Positions 54,949 to 64,000 are shown, counted from the stretch's first letter. The stretch: DNA of 64,000 nucleotides from Olivibacter domesticus (GCF_900109575.1 NZ_FOAF01000004.1:248001-312000), one strand, 5' to 3'. Notes: generated by a model from the letters alone, not told the origin. Translations and numbers: made by a program.

Positions 54949-55015
54949 TATTAAATAAGCAAATATCATTGCCTCTCTCCTAAAGTTAAGAAGCAATGAT
55001 GTATTAAATAGTCGT

Positions 55016-56323
55016 TTAGACACTTGGTATTTTGTATCCGTTATTATAAGTACTAGTTATAAGTTTATCTGCAGCAGCATCGTTAAAGCCCCCTTTTGCC
55101 TCATCCCAGTAGATTTTTTTTCCTGTTCTGTACGCGATATTCCCCATCTGAGAAAAAATAGCGATGTGCGCTCCTGCTTCTACTGGCGCATTGAGAGATG
55201 CTTTATCCCTACTTTTTACGGCATCGATAAAATTGACGGCATGTAAATCCAATCCATTATCAACCCGCTTTTGTAACGGCGTGGCCCCCATGCGATCACC
55301 TTCTGGAATGACTTCCCATCCCTCACGGTTTACTACCAATGTTCCTTTATTTCCAATAAAGGCAACACCATGGTTCCTTCCATAAGGCCCGCCATCAATT
55401 CCATTTGCATGTTCCCACTGGATATTAAAATCATTAAATTCATAAACCGTTGTAAGTGTATCCGGTGTTTCTGCCGCGTCATCTGGATAAGCAAATTTCC
55501 CTCCCGCAGCCATAACAGATTTTGGTGTAGTAGCCTTCATTCCCATTAGGGCATAATCTAACATGTGCACTCCCCAGTCGGTCATCAGGCCGCCAGCATA
55601 ATCCCAAAACCATCTGAATTCAAAATGAAAACGATTCGGATTAAATGGGCGTTTTTTTGCTGGCCCAAGCCATAAATCGTAATCAACACCTGCTGGTACT
55701 GGTCCGTCGGGTTTTACTGGGATACTTTTCATCCATCCCTGATATGCCCACGCTTTTACTAGGCGTATTTTTCCTAGCTTGCCGGAATGTACAAAAGTGA
55801 TAGCATCCTTGAAGTGTTGCTGACTGCGTTGCCATTGACCTACCTGTACAATTCTATTGTATTTCGTAGCTGCCGCGACCATCGCTTTACATTCGGTAAT
55901 AGAGTTTCCTAATGGTTTCTCTACATATACATCTTTACCTGCAGCGCAAGCTTCAATCATTTGTAAACAGTGCCAATGATCGGGCGTGCCAATAACCACA
56001 ACATCCACGTCATTACTAGCCAATAATTCTTTGTAGTTGTTGTATCCCTTTGTTTTGATCCCCTTATCAGCTAATTCCTTCGTACGCTTTTCCAAGACAT
56101 TCTTGTCCACATCACATAAAGAAGTGCACACGACATCTGGGTGCTTAATAATCGCATTGAGATCGGCCCAGCCCATTCCATTAATTCCGATAGCACCTAC
56201 CTTTATTTTATGCTGAACTTTTCCTGCTGCCATGGAGAACACAGACGGAAATGCCGTGGCTATACCTGCTGCTGCAGATAATTTGGCTGATGTTTGAATA
56301 AACTTTCTTCTTGAGTTGTTCAT
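55016..56323 (-). CDS. Gfo/Idh/MocA-family oxidoreductase, Tat-like signal
   Basis: A 435-residue NAD(P)-dependent oxidoreductase with an apparent twin-arginine signal (MNNSRRKFIQTSAKLSAAAG). The Rossmann dinucleotide loop is IKVGAIGINGMGWADLNAI, and the family's EKPLGNS lysine motif is near 135. Such exported Bacteroidota members often modify sugars or glycosides in the periplasm. It lies at the 3' end of the SusCD-GH16 run on the same strand, so a role in sugar processing of that locus is plausible, although a 306-base gap separates it. Confidence 0.9.
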   Translation of the reverse strand: MNNSRRKFIQTSAKLSAAAGIATAFPSVFSMAAGKVQHKIKVGAIGINGMGWADLNAIIKHPDVVCTSLCDVDKNVLEKRTKELADKGIKTKGYNNYKELLASNDVDVVVIGTPDHWHCLQMIEACAAGKDVYVEKPLGNSITECKAMVAAATKYNRIVQVGQWQRSQQHFKDAITFVHSGKLGKIRLVKAWAYQGWMKSIPVKPDGPVPAGVDYDLWLGPAKKRPFNPNRFHFEFRWFWDYAGGLMTDWGVHMLDYALMGMKATTPKSVMAAGGKFAYPDDAAETPDTLTTVYEFNDFNIQWEHANGIDGGPYGRNHGVAFIGNKGTLVVNREGWEVIPEGDRMGATPLQKRVDNGLDLHAVNFIDAVKSRDKASLNAPVEAGAHIAIFSQMGNIAYRTGKKIYWDEAKGGFNDAAADKLITSTYNNGYKIPSV

Positions 56324-56546
56324 AAAAAGGATAATATTTATAATTAGTAAAATTTAAGGCTTTCTCCTTCAAAAATAATTCTTTTTTTCAATTATGCCAA
56401 CGTTTTCATTGCGTTGTTTTCAATAGGGTGCAGGTATTTTACTTTGCGTCAACCATAAATTTTGAATTGCTAATCTTTTATCCTGGGGGATTGAACTTTA
56501 AATAAATGCTCATTTGATTTCAGAAGTTCAGCTATTGACTTATAAG

Positions 56547-56580
56547 TAAAAAAAGAAGCTGCTCTTTCGAAACAGCTTCT
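56547..56580 (-). terminator. Terminator after the metallopeptidase-like gene
   Basis: On the minus strand AGAAGCTG pairs with CAGCTTCT and is followed by a T run. It lies in the 306-base gap 56324-56629, which otherwise shows only a small CCAAC/GTTGG hairpin near 56600. Confidence 0.75.
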
Positions 56581-56629
56581 AAAAACACCAACCGCAGGAA
56601 AACCAACACGAGTTGGCATTGGTTATATT

Positions 56630-57061
56630 TTAAGGGTTATAGGTGCCTGCTGCTGGTAAACCATCCTTACGCATCGCTTCAATGATTAAGCAATTGTAAA
56701 CATAATCCCAGCTAGAAGAAACTTCAGCATTTTGATTCAATCCATAAGGCCACCAATGCTGACTGTCCCCGCTAAGCTGAGCAGTCGCGTTATTGTTTAT
56801 CTGCTGTAATATTAGATTTGCATTAGTAGGTTGGTATTTGCCTCCCGATATTGCAGTACCTGTCCACCAGCTTATAGTGCCTGTTCCAAACGTGTGATTC
56901 ATTTCATGCAACATCGTACGCAGATTCTGGTAAGAAGAACTCGCACCAAAACGCATCCATCCTTCGTTATTTGCATCAGCCGTTGGCACACCTGGGTCAT
57001 AGTTCACCCAAACATGTTTTACCGCTGATGTATAGTTAAATAGGTACTTTAACGTTCGCAT
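56630..57061 (-). CDS. Metallopeptidase-like domain, probably separated from GH16 by a frame break
   Basis: A 143-residue frame with a HExxH motif in TMLHEMNHTFGTG and a possible third ligand in SQHWWPYGLN, as in small zincin-like domains attached to secreted glycosidases. It has no signal peptide. The open frame continues upstream of the ATG at 57061 to 57115 (reading QNFNDVIKRQEQKS before the methionine), overlapping the end of the GH16 gene in another frame; the two frames overlap for about 23 bases. It looks like the C-terminal part of a GH16 fusion protein broken by one base. If translated alone, it would be cytoplasmic. Confidence 0.6.
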   Translation of the reverse strand: MRTLKYLFNYTSAVKHVWVNYDPGVPTADANNEGWMRFGASSSYQNLRTMLHEMNHTFGTGTISWWTGTAISGGKYQPTNANLILQQINNNATAQLSGDSQHWWPYGLNQNAEVSSSWDYVYNCLIIEAMRKDGLPAAGTYNP

Positions 57062-57092
57062 AGATTTCTGTTCTTGTCTTTTAATTACATCA

Positions 57093-57971
57093 TTAAAATT
57101 CTGCAGTAGCGCCTGCTACATAAACATTTCGAGCTTTCATTAACGCCTCTTGCGGTCCCGGCTGACCGCTAGAACCTTCCATCTGCATGTTAATTATTAA
57201 CCAAAAAGGTTTATTCATGAAATTTGCCCGATGAGTCGCCATTAGCTGATGATCGATATAATAATATAAGTCCACGTCAGTTGAGGATACCTTCTTCACC
57301 CGAAGCTTATAATTATGCCAATTACCGGCATTTGTAACGGGTGTTAACTTATTTTGCCAGGTAACGTTCTGCCAGTCAGGTCCCGTAGCAGTATTTTGCC
57401 AATTGCGGTTATCCCCTTTAAATTCCATGATATCACTTTCCGGAGGCCAACTGTTTGCTCCTGTCAACCAGAAAGCAGGCCAGGAACCCCTTACGGTGGG
57501 TACTTGAAAATCACCTCTTATTTCCCAATACGGCAAGGCGTCTGTAAATGTTATTTGTTCCTTTAAGTGGATAGCTCCCGAATGGTAGCGAATCGGCAAC
57601 CAAGGATCATGTGGACTGTTTCCTTCGTCCCAGGTAATACGGGTAGCTTTAATATTCAGTTCGCCCCCTCCAAGGAAAATATGATTATGGTCTGTTGTAC
57701 TGCCATACATGCGTGCGGTACCGTTGTGATCACTTCCCCAGGGATACAGGTAATTCCATTTTTGCTCGAAGGAGGTATAATCATTGAAAGAAAGTGAATC
57801 TATCAATACTACAGGAGCATTCGCAACAACTATCTGGTCTTTTCCGTTTAAGTTGGCACTCACCAACGCGTCTGCATTTAACAGCCCTTCATCCTGTTTT
57901 GAACAGGCACTCAAGAGGACGCAACCTAAGATTGCCCTGCTTAAATTTCTCAATAAAATAGATGTGTTCAT
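57093..57971 (-). CDS. Glycoside hydrolase family 16 lipoprotein, paralogue 1
   Basis: A 292-residue lipoprotein (lipobox LLSAC, C23) with a GH16 jelly roll. The catalytic segment is WPPESDIMEFKG (E178, D180, E183); serine stands where GH16 usually has I, L or V. Flanking strands (YWEIRGDFQVPTVRGSWPAFWL) are typical. It should cut beta-1,3- or beta-1,4-linked glucan or galactan at the cell surface. A promoter-proximal box (ATACCCCTTTTTTTT) lies 66-100 bases upstream of its start. Its stop is one frame away from the downstream metallopeptidase-like frame. Confidence 0.88.
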   Translation of the reverse strand: MNTSILLRNLSRAILGCVLLSACSKQDEGLLNADALVSANLNGKDQIVVANAPVVLIDSLSFNDYTSFEQKWNYLYPWGSDHNGTARMYGSTTDHNHIFLGGGELNIKATRITWDEGNSPHDPWLPIRYHSGAIHLKEQITFTDALPYWEIRGDFQVPTVRGSWPAFWLTGANSWPPESDIMEFKGDNRNWQNTATGPDWQNVTWQNKLTPVTNAGNWHNYKLRVKKVSSTDVDLYYYIDHQLMATHRANFMNKPFWLIINMQMEGSSGQPGPQEALMKARNVYVAGATAEF

Positions 57972-58036
57972 CTTGGTTAACTTTAAGTTTATAATATATA
58001 TTTGGTTTACACCACAAACTTAAAGTGCGAAATATT

Positions 58037-58072
58037 AAAAAAAAGGGGTATATTCTTATAATTTAGGGGGTG
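58037..58072 (-). promoter_or_regulatory. Putative regulator box upstream of GH16 paralogue 1
   Basis: Minus-strand CACCCCCTAAA and, about 17 bases on, ATACCCCTTTTTTTT form a pair of C-rich boxes 66-100 bases upstream of the ATG at 57971. The second resembles the box before the GH43 gene at 49975. Confidence 0.4.
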
Positions 58073-58115
58073 TTCTCGTTTAATTAAGCTGATTAGTTTA
58101 AATAGCTTGTCTCTT

Positions 58116-58979
58116 TCACTTCTTCTGATACACCCTTACATAATCCACCTCAAATCGATTAGGAAATTTTGTATCCCCCAATTTACCCCCATTCATCCCT
58201 CCCATTGCTAAATTCAGTAATATATAATGTGGCTGTTTAAAAGGATTTATTTCTGTTCCATCTCTATTTACTAATTTGTCTAAGGGTACTTCATTTAGCA
58301 ATACATCATCTACATAAAGCGCTATCATCTTCTCATTCCAATCCATTCGCCAAACGTGAAATCTCTCTGCCCACTTCTTTCCACCTAATTCCTTTATTGC
58401 TTTTGTTTTACTATACCACTTAGCCTGATAGGGCTTATCTGTACCACAAGCTATATTAGCAAGAATATTACCTTTATAGTATTCCATAATATCAATCTCT
58501 CCGTTTGAAGGCCATTGTCCATTAACGCCCAGCGTCCAGAATGCTGGCCATAGACCTGCATCGGTATTGATGCGTCCCCTCATCTCAAAACGCCCATATT
58601 GCCAACTATGCAACCCCAGTGTATTAATTGAGGAAGAGGTATGTGTAATATCTGGCCTCTTTTCACCCCATTGACCGCTAGTTGAGCTAAAGGACGGGTT
58701 TGGTCTTTTTTCTTTCCGCGCTTCTATAATGAGAAATCCCCCTTCACACCAAGCGTTTTCTTTTTGATACCATTGCTGCTCTTTATTGCGCACAAAACCT
58801 TCCTCGAATTTCCAGTTTTTAGAACTGGGAGGACCATCATGATCAAATTCATCCGCCCAAACCAATTGATATCCTTCTTGTTTATACTTTTCTATTTGCT
58901 TATTTTGTTTGAACTGCGACCAAGATGTTAGGCAACTTATTGTAAAGAGGAATATTAAAAATAGGCTATGTTTGTTCAT
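58116..58979 (-). CDS. Glycoside hydrolase family 16, paralogue 2
   Basis: A 287-residue exported enzyme (signal ending TSWSQ) with the GH16 jelly roll and the canonical catalytic motif GEIDIMEYYKG (E161, D163, E166). The N-terminal WADEFDHDGPPSSKNW and the WYQKENAWCEGGFLIIEARK stretch are typical of laminarinase-like members. It should cut beta-glucan or beta-galactan internally. It is next to SusD and is the likely endo-acting partner of this locus. Confidence 0.93.
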   Translation of the reverse strand: MNKHSLFLIFLFTISCLTSWSQFKQNKQIEKYKQEGYQLVWADEFDHDGPPSSKNWKFEEGFVRNKEQQWYQKENAWCEGGFLIIEARKEKRPNPSFSSTSGQWGEKRPDITHTSSSINTLGLHSWQYGRFEMRGRINTDAGLWPAFWTLGVNGQWPSNGEIDIMEYYKGNILANIACGTDKPYQAKWYSKTKAIKELGGKKWAERFHVWRMDWNEKMIALYVDDVLLNEVPLDKLVNRDGTEINPFKQPHYILLNLAMGGMNGGKLGDTKFPNRFEVDYVRVYQKK

Positions 58980-59003
58980 TTTTCATTAATTAATTTTTAA
59001 AGG

Positions 59004-59033
59004 AAATATCATGTCTTTCTAAACATGATATTT
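59004..59033. other. Hairpin between SusD and GH16
   Basis: AAATATCATGT pairs perfectly with ACATGATATTT (11 bp). It lies in the 281-base gap 58980-59260. A stem in this place may lower read-through or set transcript stability between SusCD and the glycosidases. The rest of the gap shows no clear feature. Confidence 0.5.
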
Positions 59034-59260
59034 ATAGGGTAATAAGTATCTTTTCATGAGCTAACCCCAATTACAGATTCCTGTAGACCCTTTTATGTGT
59101 AATTATATCGTTCTCCAATCACCGTCATAAAGATCAAGAAAATGAGCAATTTAATATGCATTATTGCTCGAAATTATTCCCCATCTTTTTATCTAGCTCT
59201 ATTTTCTTCTCATTTTGCTTACCTGCTATGCGTTATTAGTCTAATTAGCACTTCCCAAGG

Positions 59261-61261
59261 CTAATATCCAATGGGGCCGGCACCCGCTGTAAGGGGCCAT
59301 CCAGGGTTCTGATAAATAGGCGAGGTTTCCATAGACTGCCCATCTGGCGAAGAAATCAGAAAATGCTCGGTCGCAATAGGACTCAGGTAGTGTGCCTCGG
59401 TAAAAAAGTAGCCATCATAAAATTGATTGTTGGGGGAAATCTGATGTATTCTTAGATAAATACCAAGAGATGGGTCGGACACCGTGTTGGTGGTTGTTCC
59501 TCCGTATTTCAGTCTATTGCCATATATATCCTGCATCGGCCCCCAAACTTTTATTCCCTCTATCTTGAATCCATTTAACTGGTCCATTGCCCGCCAGCGT
59601 ATCAGGTCCATATAACGTAGCCCTTCTACCATCAGTTCTGCTCTTCTTTCACGACGGATATTGTAGAGTGTGGGATTAATGAAGTTGCCGTGAGAATAAG
59701 CTCCCCAATCATTCGATCCTTCTTTACTCATATCTGTTGCCGCTATGGTTATATTGAAGTCTGGATTCACTCCGGCGCGATTCCTTATTGCTTGCCAATA
59801 ACTAGTAGCACTACCATCGAGTCCACCATTTTTTTCAAAACACGCCTCTATATAATTGAGATAGGCCTCCGCCGCCCTAAAACATACAAGGGCTGTTACG
59901 TCTCGGCCAACAATAGACTGCATATTATTATCATAAGACAGGCCCTTTTTGATGGAGTAACCTGTGCCTTCCAAAAACCGGCTTGCAAGGTCTATATTTG
60001 GAACCGTTGGCTCAACCTCCGGTGTTGTACCGGCAGATAGGCTTATGAATGCTTTAGTTTCTCCCGGTGCTCGCATAAACAACCTAAGTCTCCAATCTCG
60101 ATTCACTTTGACTTCTCCTACAAAATCGTCTCCTTGGTATCCAGAACCGGTAGCGTAAATAGGCAGACCATTATCCATCAAAAAATTATCAACAAATTGA
60201 CGTGTATACCCATAACCATTGCCGTAATACATGTAATGATTCCAATATTGAACAACTCCTAGTGTTAAATCAAAATCTCTCCACAGCAAAACTTCATCAT
60301 ATCCTGCAAGATTTTCAGCATTAAACATTTCAAAATAAGGATTACTCGGATCAGCAGCATTCTGCTTGATGTTCTTTGAATTAACGGACAACGCGTGTGC
60401 ATCTGCCACAACCTTTGCTGCCGACATTGCCTCTCCTAAAAAAAAGTCAACTTCACCCTCTATACTTCCGGCAGGAAATTGATAGCCGCTATTGTAGTCC
60501 TTCGTTGCTCCTGGCCAATTGGGACCATTAGGCACCAATGCAGTTCCTTGATGATATTTCAACCATGTTGCTTCAAATAATGCTACCCTGGATTTAATTA
60601 AGTAAGCTACGTCTTTTGAGATCCGGGTTCGCCCTCCAGCTGGTGGAACCGTTAACAGCAGTTCGGCAGCCTTATCAAGATCATTTAGAATAAAACGCGC
60701 AACTTCATTCCGAGGTTTCCGTTTACTTGCCTCTACTAGGGCAGCCTGTTGATCAGGTAATATTTCTGTAATGATGGGGAAGTCCCCCATTTCCATCAAC
60801 CTTCCGAAATAGACAAATGCTCTCATTAGATAAGCCTCACCAATATAATGATTGATGTTGTTAGCGTTTCCAAAAACGCTACCCGCTTCTACCTTCGCTG
60901 AGACCGTCTGCAAAAAATAATTCAATTGAAAAATAGTACCAAAGGACCAGCCACCTCCAGTAGCACCAACACGCCACTGTCCTGGCAAGAACCTGTTATT
61001 GCTTCCGCGATTTGTCATATTATCGGTGGCCGCATCGTCTAAATAGAGGCCTGCACCACCTGTCCCGTCTGTAGTTCTGAACACATCTTGATAACGCGCT
61101 ATAGTATAGGCGCTGAGATGGCTTTCGTCATTAAAATAATTCTCTGGCGATACTTCTGCCTGTGGCGTAATATCGAGATGCTTGTTGCATCCTATGACCA
61201 TAATGGTCAAAAAACAAAGAAATGTTGCTCTTTTTATATCAATGAATTTATTCGTTTTCAT
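59261..61261 (-). CDS. RagB/SusD-family outer-membrane lipoprotein
   Basis: A 666-residue surface lipoprotein (lipobox VIGCNK, C25) with the SusD TPR-rich fold. Landmarks include SPENYFNDESHLSAYTIARY, the AYLMRAFVYFGRLMEMGD segment that packs the TPR core, and the C-terminal NIRRERRAELMVEGLRYMDLIRWRAMDQL motif typical of the family. It caps the SusC pore and binds glycan. It follows susC by 11 bases and is clearly in its operon. Confidence 0.96.
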   Translation of the reverse strand: MKTNKFIDIKRATFLCFLTIMVIGCNKHLDITPQAEVSPENYFNDESHLSAYTIARYQDVFRTTDGTGGAGLYLDDAATDNMTNRGSNNRFLPGQWRVGATGGGWSFGTIFQLNYFLQTVSAKVEAGSVFGNANNINHYIGEAYLMRAFVYFGRLMEMGDFPIITEILPDQQAALVEASKRKPRNEVARFILNDLDKAAELLLTVPPAGGRTRISKDVAYLIKSRVALFEATWLKYHQGTALVPNGPNWPGATKDYNSGYQFPAGSIEGEVDFFLGEAMSAAKVVADAHALSVNSKNIKQNAADPSNPYFEMFNAENLAGYDEVLLWRDFDLTLGVVQYWNHYMYYGNGYGYTRQFVDNFLMDNGLPIYATGSGYQGDDFVGEVKVNRDWRLRLFMRAPGETKAFISLSAGTTPEVEPTVPNIDLASRFLEGTGYSIKKGLSYDNNMQSIVGRDVTALVCFRAAEAYLNYIEACFEKNGGLDGSATSYWQAIRNRAGVNPDFNITIAATDMSKEGSNDWGAYSHGNFINPTLYNIRRERRAELMVEGLRYMDLIRWRAMDQLNGFKIEGIKVWGPMQDIYGNRLKYGGTTTNTVSDPSLGIYLRIHQISPNNQFYDGYFFTEAHYLSPIATEHFLISSPDGQSMETSPIYQNPGWPLTAGAGPIGY

Positions 61262-61272
61262 GTTTATTTGAC

Positions 61273-64000
61273 TTAAAAGTTTGCATTAATCCCAAATGAA
61301 AAGACCTTTTGCAAAGGATATACTGTTCCTCCTTGACGCCCTATACCTATTGATTCCGGATCAAGCGTATCATTGAGCTTGGTAAATGTCAATAGGTTTT
61401 CACCCGAAACAAATAAGCGAACATTAGACATTTTGATATTTCTGATCAAGGAGTTGGGTAAGGTGTAACCAAGCTGGAAGTTTTTGAGCCTTATATAAGA
61501 AGCATCCAGCAGATACCCCGTCTGTGCCTGCTGATTTTTCCCATTGAACAATGGTCTTGGATAATAAGCATCTAAATTTTGTCCGAGGGGATGATTTTCA
61601 TCTGCACGGAAATAGTCCAAGTGTTCTTTCAACGCAGTCGACCAAAAATCACCTGCACCGGTGGTACCCCAGAATACCATACCTGATGGTGCCCAATCCC
61701 TTTTAAGAATTCCCTGCCAAAACATACTGATATCAAATCCTTTCCAACTTGCATTGAAATTCATCCCTATTGCATAACGGGGAGTAGAGCTCCCTATAAT
61801 TGTCCTATCACCCGGATTTGTTAAAGAGTTGGCACCACCGTCCACTTTTCCATCTCCATTGAGATCAGCATACATAATATCTCCCGCTTCCCAAGCACCA
61901 CCAGATATAGCTGTCTGACCGCCATTTGGAAGAGACGCTAAGTGACCATCCATTTCTTCTTGCGTTCTAGCTATGCCAATAGTATGGTACCCCCATATAT
62001 TGTCAATATATTGGCCTGCGATATAATTTCCGATATCATTGGTTAGATTATAAAAGTTGAGGACTTTTGTTCTAGAATCGGAAAGATTCAATTTTGCACC
62101 GTAGGAAACTTCTCCAATTTTGTCATCCCAAGCCAACGTAAACTCAAACCCCTTAGTAACGATGTCAATATTATTTATTAAGGGAACACCTGTTCCCAAT
62201 GTAGCCGGCAAAGTTTGGCCACGACCAAGTCCGTCATCTGTATAGCGTAAATAGTAATCAAACGAGCCGCTCAAGCGACTGTTTAATGCCTGCCAATCCA
62301 AACCAGCGTTCCAGTTACGAATCTTCTCCCAAGTTAACATCGTGCTTATCAAACCCGGAGCACTGGAAGTGTTAGGCCTAGCTCCATCTACCAACCAGCC
62401 ACCATTCGCAGTTCCTGTCGGAATAGTCTGATAAGTAGGGTAATATTCCGGATTCCAATTATCTAATGTGTTTTGATTGCCCAACTTTCCATAAGAAACC
62501 CGAAGCTTTAACATCTGCACTGTATTGGCCAAAGGTTGAAAGAAATCTTCCTGTGCAATATTCCATCCCGCAGAAACAGAAGGGAACCAGTTCCACCGCT
62601 CATCTCTTCTAAAACGTGACGATCCGTCGTACCTCAGGTTACCTTCAAGTAAATACTTACCTTTATAATCATAGTTGATGCGACCAAAAAAACCGGCAGT
62701 TGACCATTTATCCAAACCGCCACTTACAGTAGGAACAGGGTTACCTGTTAAACCCAATACAGGCAGTTCGGTGGTGATCAAGTCCATTCGTTGTGCATTG
62801 AAGTTCTTCGTGCTTGTCCATTCGGACTGAAATCCCGTCATCAATTTAAAATTGTGATCATTTATGCTTTTTGTATAATTTGCATAAACATTGGGATTGA
62901 AGAAGTATAATTTTCGGGCATATTCATAAACATAATCATTGGCAGGGCTAAGCAGCGAGACATATTGTCCTACCCCATCAGCGTTGCGTGAATACACTTT
63001 GAAAGCATCTTCATGAACAAATTGCGTCTCCGTTCTGTAGTTTAACTCACCAATAACATTCAAATTCTTGACTGGTGTATAAGTCATTCTCAGCTGCTGC
63101 GTAATGTAATCCTGTTCATCCGTTCTTCTTCCGCCATTTTGCAGGGCATCTACATAGTTAATATCCGACATATAAAACCCATTCGGATCATAAAGTGCCC
63201 GGTTTGGTCTAGCTCTTCGCATAACATTATCGTAGAACCCATCCGTCATGGACGTAGGTCTACCATAATTCGTACGAATAAGTCGATTCATATATTCAAC
63301 ACTCAGATTATTAGATAGCTGGCCGCTTATCTTAGCAGTAATGCCATATCGATTAAATTTATCTGTTCCATAGCGCATAAAGCCTCCCTGATTCAGAAAG
63401 TTACCTGACAGATAATAAGTCCATTTATCAGAACCGCCACTGATACTAAGATTATGCTCGTTCGTAGGGGCCCAATCGCGATAATACTCCTTCATCCAAT
63501 CCACATTCCCATAAGTATTATCGTAATCCCATTTACCATCCGGTCTTGCTACAGCCACATCATTTGGGTCCAAAAGGCCGTCTATATAGTCCTTCATCTT
63601 TTGAACTACTGTAGGCGCAAATTTTTGTCCGCTTCCACCGCCATTATAATCCGCGTCATTCCAATAATTGGCAAACTCATAAGAATTCATCATTTTCAAC
63701 AACAATACCGGTGTGCTCCACCGAAAACTGTTATTATAATTGATGCGTGCTGCTCCGGATGCGCCTTTCTTGGTTGTCACTAAAATAACTCCAAATGGGG
63801 CCCGTGAGCCATATACGGCAGAAGAGGCGGCATCTTTCAATACCGATATATTTTCTATGTCTTGTGGATTCAAGGCATCCAAGGATCCTTCAGAACCATC
63901 TATTAACACTAGGGGACTTCCCGACGAAAAACCGCTAATTGTCCCGGTTCCTCTAATATTGACACTCCTGCCCGCATTAAGTGTTCCCCCCAATCCTTGT
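61273..64000 (-). CDS. SusC/RagA-family TonB-linked outer-membrane protein (partial)
   Basis: More than 906 codons of a TonB-dependent SusC-like transporter; the start lies outside the window. The visible part begins inside the plug domain (LNAGRSVNIRGTGTISG, then SPLVLIDGSEGSLDALNPQD and the VLKDAASSAVYGSRAPFGVI hallmark), then runs through the 22-strand barrel to the terminal FSFGINANF. The signal peptide, CarboxypepD_reg-like domain and TonB box are missing. It imports oligosaccharides bound by the SusD partner. Confidence 0.96.
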   Translation of the reverse strand, partial: QGLGGTLNAGRSVNIRGTGTISGFSSGSPLVLIDGSEGSLDALNPQDIENISVLKDAASSAVYGSRAPFGVILVTTKKGASGAARINYNNSFRWSTPVLLLKMMNSYEFANYWNDADYNGGGSGQKFAPTVVQKMKDYIDGLLDPNDVAVARPDGKWDYDNTYGNVDWMKEYYRDWAPTNEHNLSISGGSDKWTYYLSGNFLNQGGFMRYGTDKFNRYGITAKISGQLSNNLSVEYMNRLIRTNYGRPTSMTDGFYDNVMRRARPNRALYDPNGFYMSDINYVDALQNGGRRTDEQDYITQQLRMTYTPVKNLNVIGELNYRTETQFVHEDAFKVYSRNADGVGQYVSLLSPANDYVYEYARKLYFFNPNVYANYTKSINDHNFKLMTGFQSEWTSTKNFNAQRMDLITTELPVLGLTGNPVPTVSGGLDKWSTAGFFGRINYDYKGKYLLEGNLRYDGSSRFRRDERWNWFPSVSAGWNIAQEDFFQPLANTVQMLKLRVSYGKLGNQNTLDNWNPEYYPTYQTIPTGTANGGWLVDGARPNTSSAPGLISTMLTWEKIRNWNAGLDWQALNSRLSGSFDYYLRYTDDGLGRGQTLPATLGTGVPLINNIDIVTKGFEFTLAWDDKIGEVSYGAKLNLSDSRTKVLNFYNLTNDIGNYIAGQYIDNIWGYHTIGIARTQEEMDGHLASLPNGGQTAISGGAWEAGDIMYADLNGDGKVDGGANSLTNPGDRTIIGSSTPRYAIGMNFNASWKGFDISMFWQGILKRDWAPSGMVFWGTTGAGDFWSTALKEHLDYFRADENHPLGQNLDAYYPRPLFNGKNQQAQTGYLLDASYIRLKNFQLGYTLPNSLIRNIKMSNVRLFVSGENLLTFTKLNDTLDPESIGIGRQGGTVYPLQKVFSFGINANF

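Noticed and set aside
1-64000. tRNA, rRNA or transposase genes
   Set aside because: No T-loop-like cloverleaf pattern, rRNA segment or transposase motif was noticed on reading the window.

Overview
The window looks like a chromosomal segment of a Bacteroidota bacterium, most likely of the Sphingobacteriaceae type (Pedobacter/Sphingobacterium/Olivibacter relatives). The signs are Bacteroidota-type promoters (a -7 box of the form TAnnTTTG, sometimes with a -33 TTTG about 19 bases upstream), a GldH lipoprotein, a SusC/SusD pair with glycosidases, a DUF3078-like protein, and the gene order miaB / sigma-54 activator / lptE / TPR-like / secG / groS / groL. The lineage is inferred from gene content only. 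Both window edges cut genes: ilvE on the left and a SusC-like receptor on the right.

Layout. 1-4.2 kb: the end of ilvE, then two paralogous membrane-anchored AsmA-like proteins. 4.3-11.3 kb: a plus-strand housekeeping block for tRNA modification, regulation, LPS export, protein export and chaperonin. 11.3-14.5 kb: a minus-strand group (YtxH-like, holin-superfamily-like and coiled-coil proteins, an AI-2E-family permease, a crotonase). 14.5-15.0 kb: a non-coding stretch with a 269-bp element bounded by inverted repeats and containing an RNA-like nested hairpin. 15.0-26.2 kb: cell-envelope genes (two L,D-transpeptidases, two glucosaminidases, an amidase) interleaved with gldH-ricT-holB, ruvX and a methyltransferase. 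26.2-45.6 kb: glnS, a cold-shock protein, an RNA helicase, an M48 protease, an operon of amidohydrolase-fold proteins, a VOC protein, dps, cbpM-cbpA, a WalJ-like hydrolase, an ABC exporter and two tandem GH3 NagZ-like enzymes.

45.6-64 kb is the accessory carbohydrate region. It holds a GH88/105 hydrolase, a two-domain GH43 protein, a second GH43 protein, an AraC regulator with a palindromic promoter, a TetR regulator, several uncharacterised membrane proteins, and a minus-strand polysaccharide utilisation locus (SusC, SusD, two GH16 enzymes, a metallopeptidase-like domain, a Gfo/Idh/MocA oxidoreductase).

How the genes work together. The envelope genes act on peptidoglycan (L,D-crosslinking, glycan-strand cleavage, amide cleavage, recovery of GlcNAc by GH3 enzymes). 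The SusCD locus should bind and import oligosaccharides released by the GH16 enzymes. The GH43 and GH105 genes may serve the same or a neighbouring glycan; a type II arabinogalactan-like substrate is a guess. No tRNA, rRNA, CRISPR array, transposase or prophage was seen. The most unusual signals are the structured repeat at 14.6 kb, the palindrome that contains the AraC promoter, a duplicated 69-bp upstream region in front of two unrelated genes, a shared ATACCCC-type box upstream of two glycosidase units, a probable frame break between a GH16 enzyme and a metallopeptidase-like domain, and amidohydrolase folds that lack the metal-binding HxH motif.
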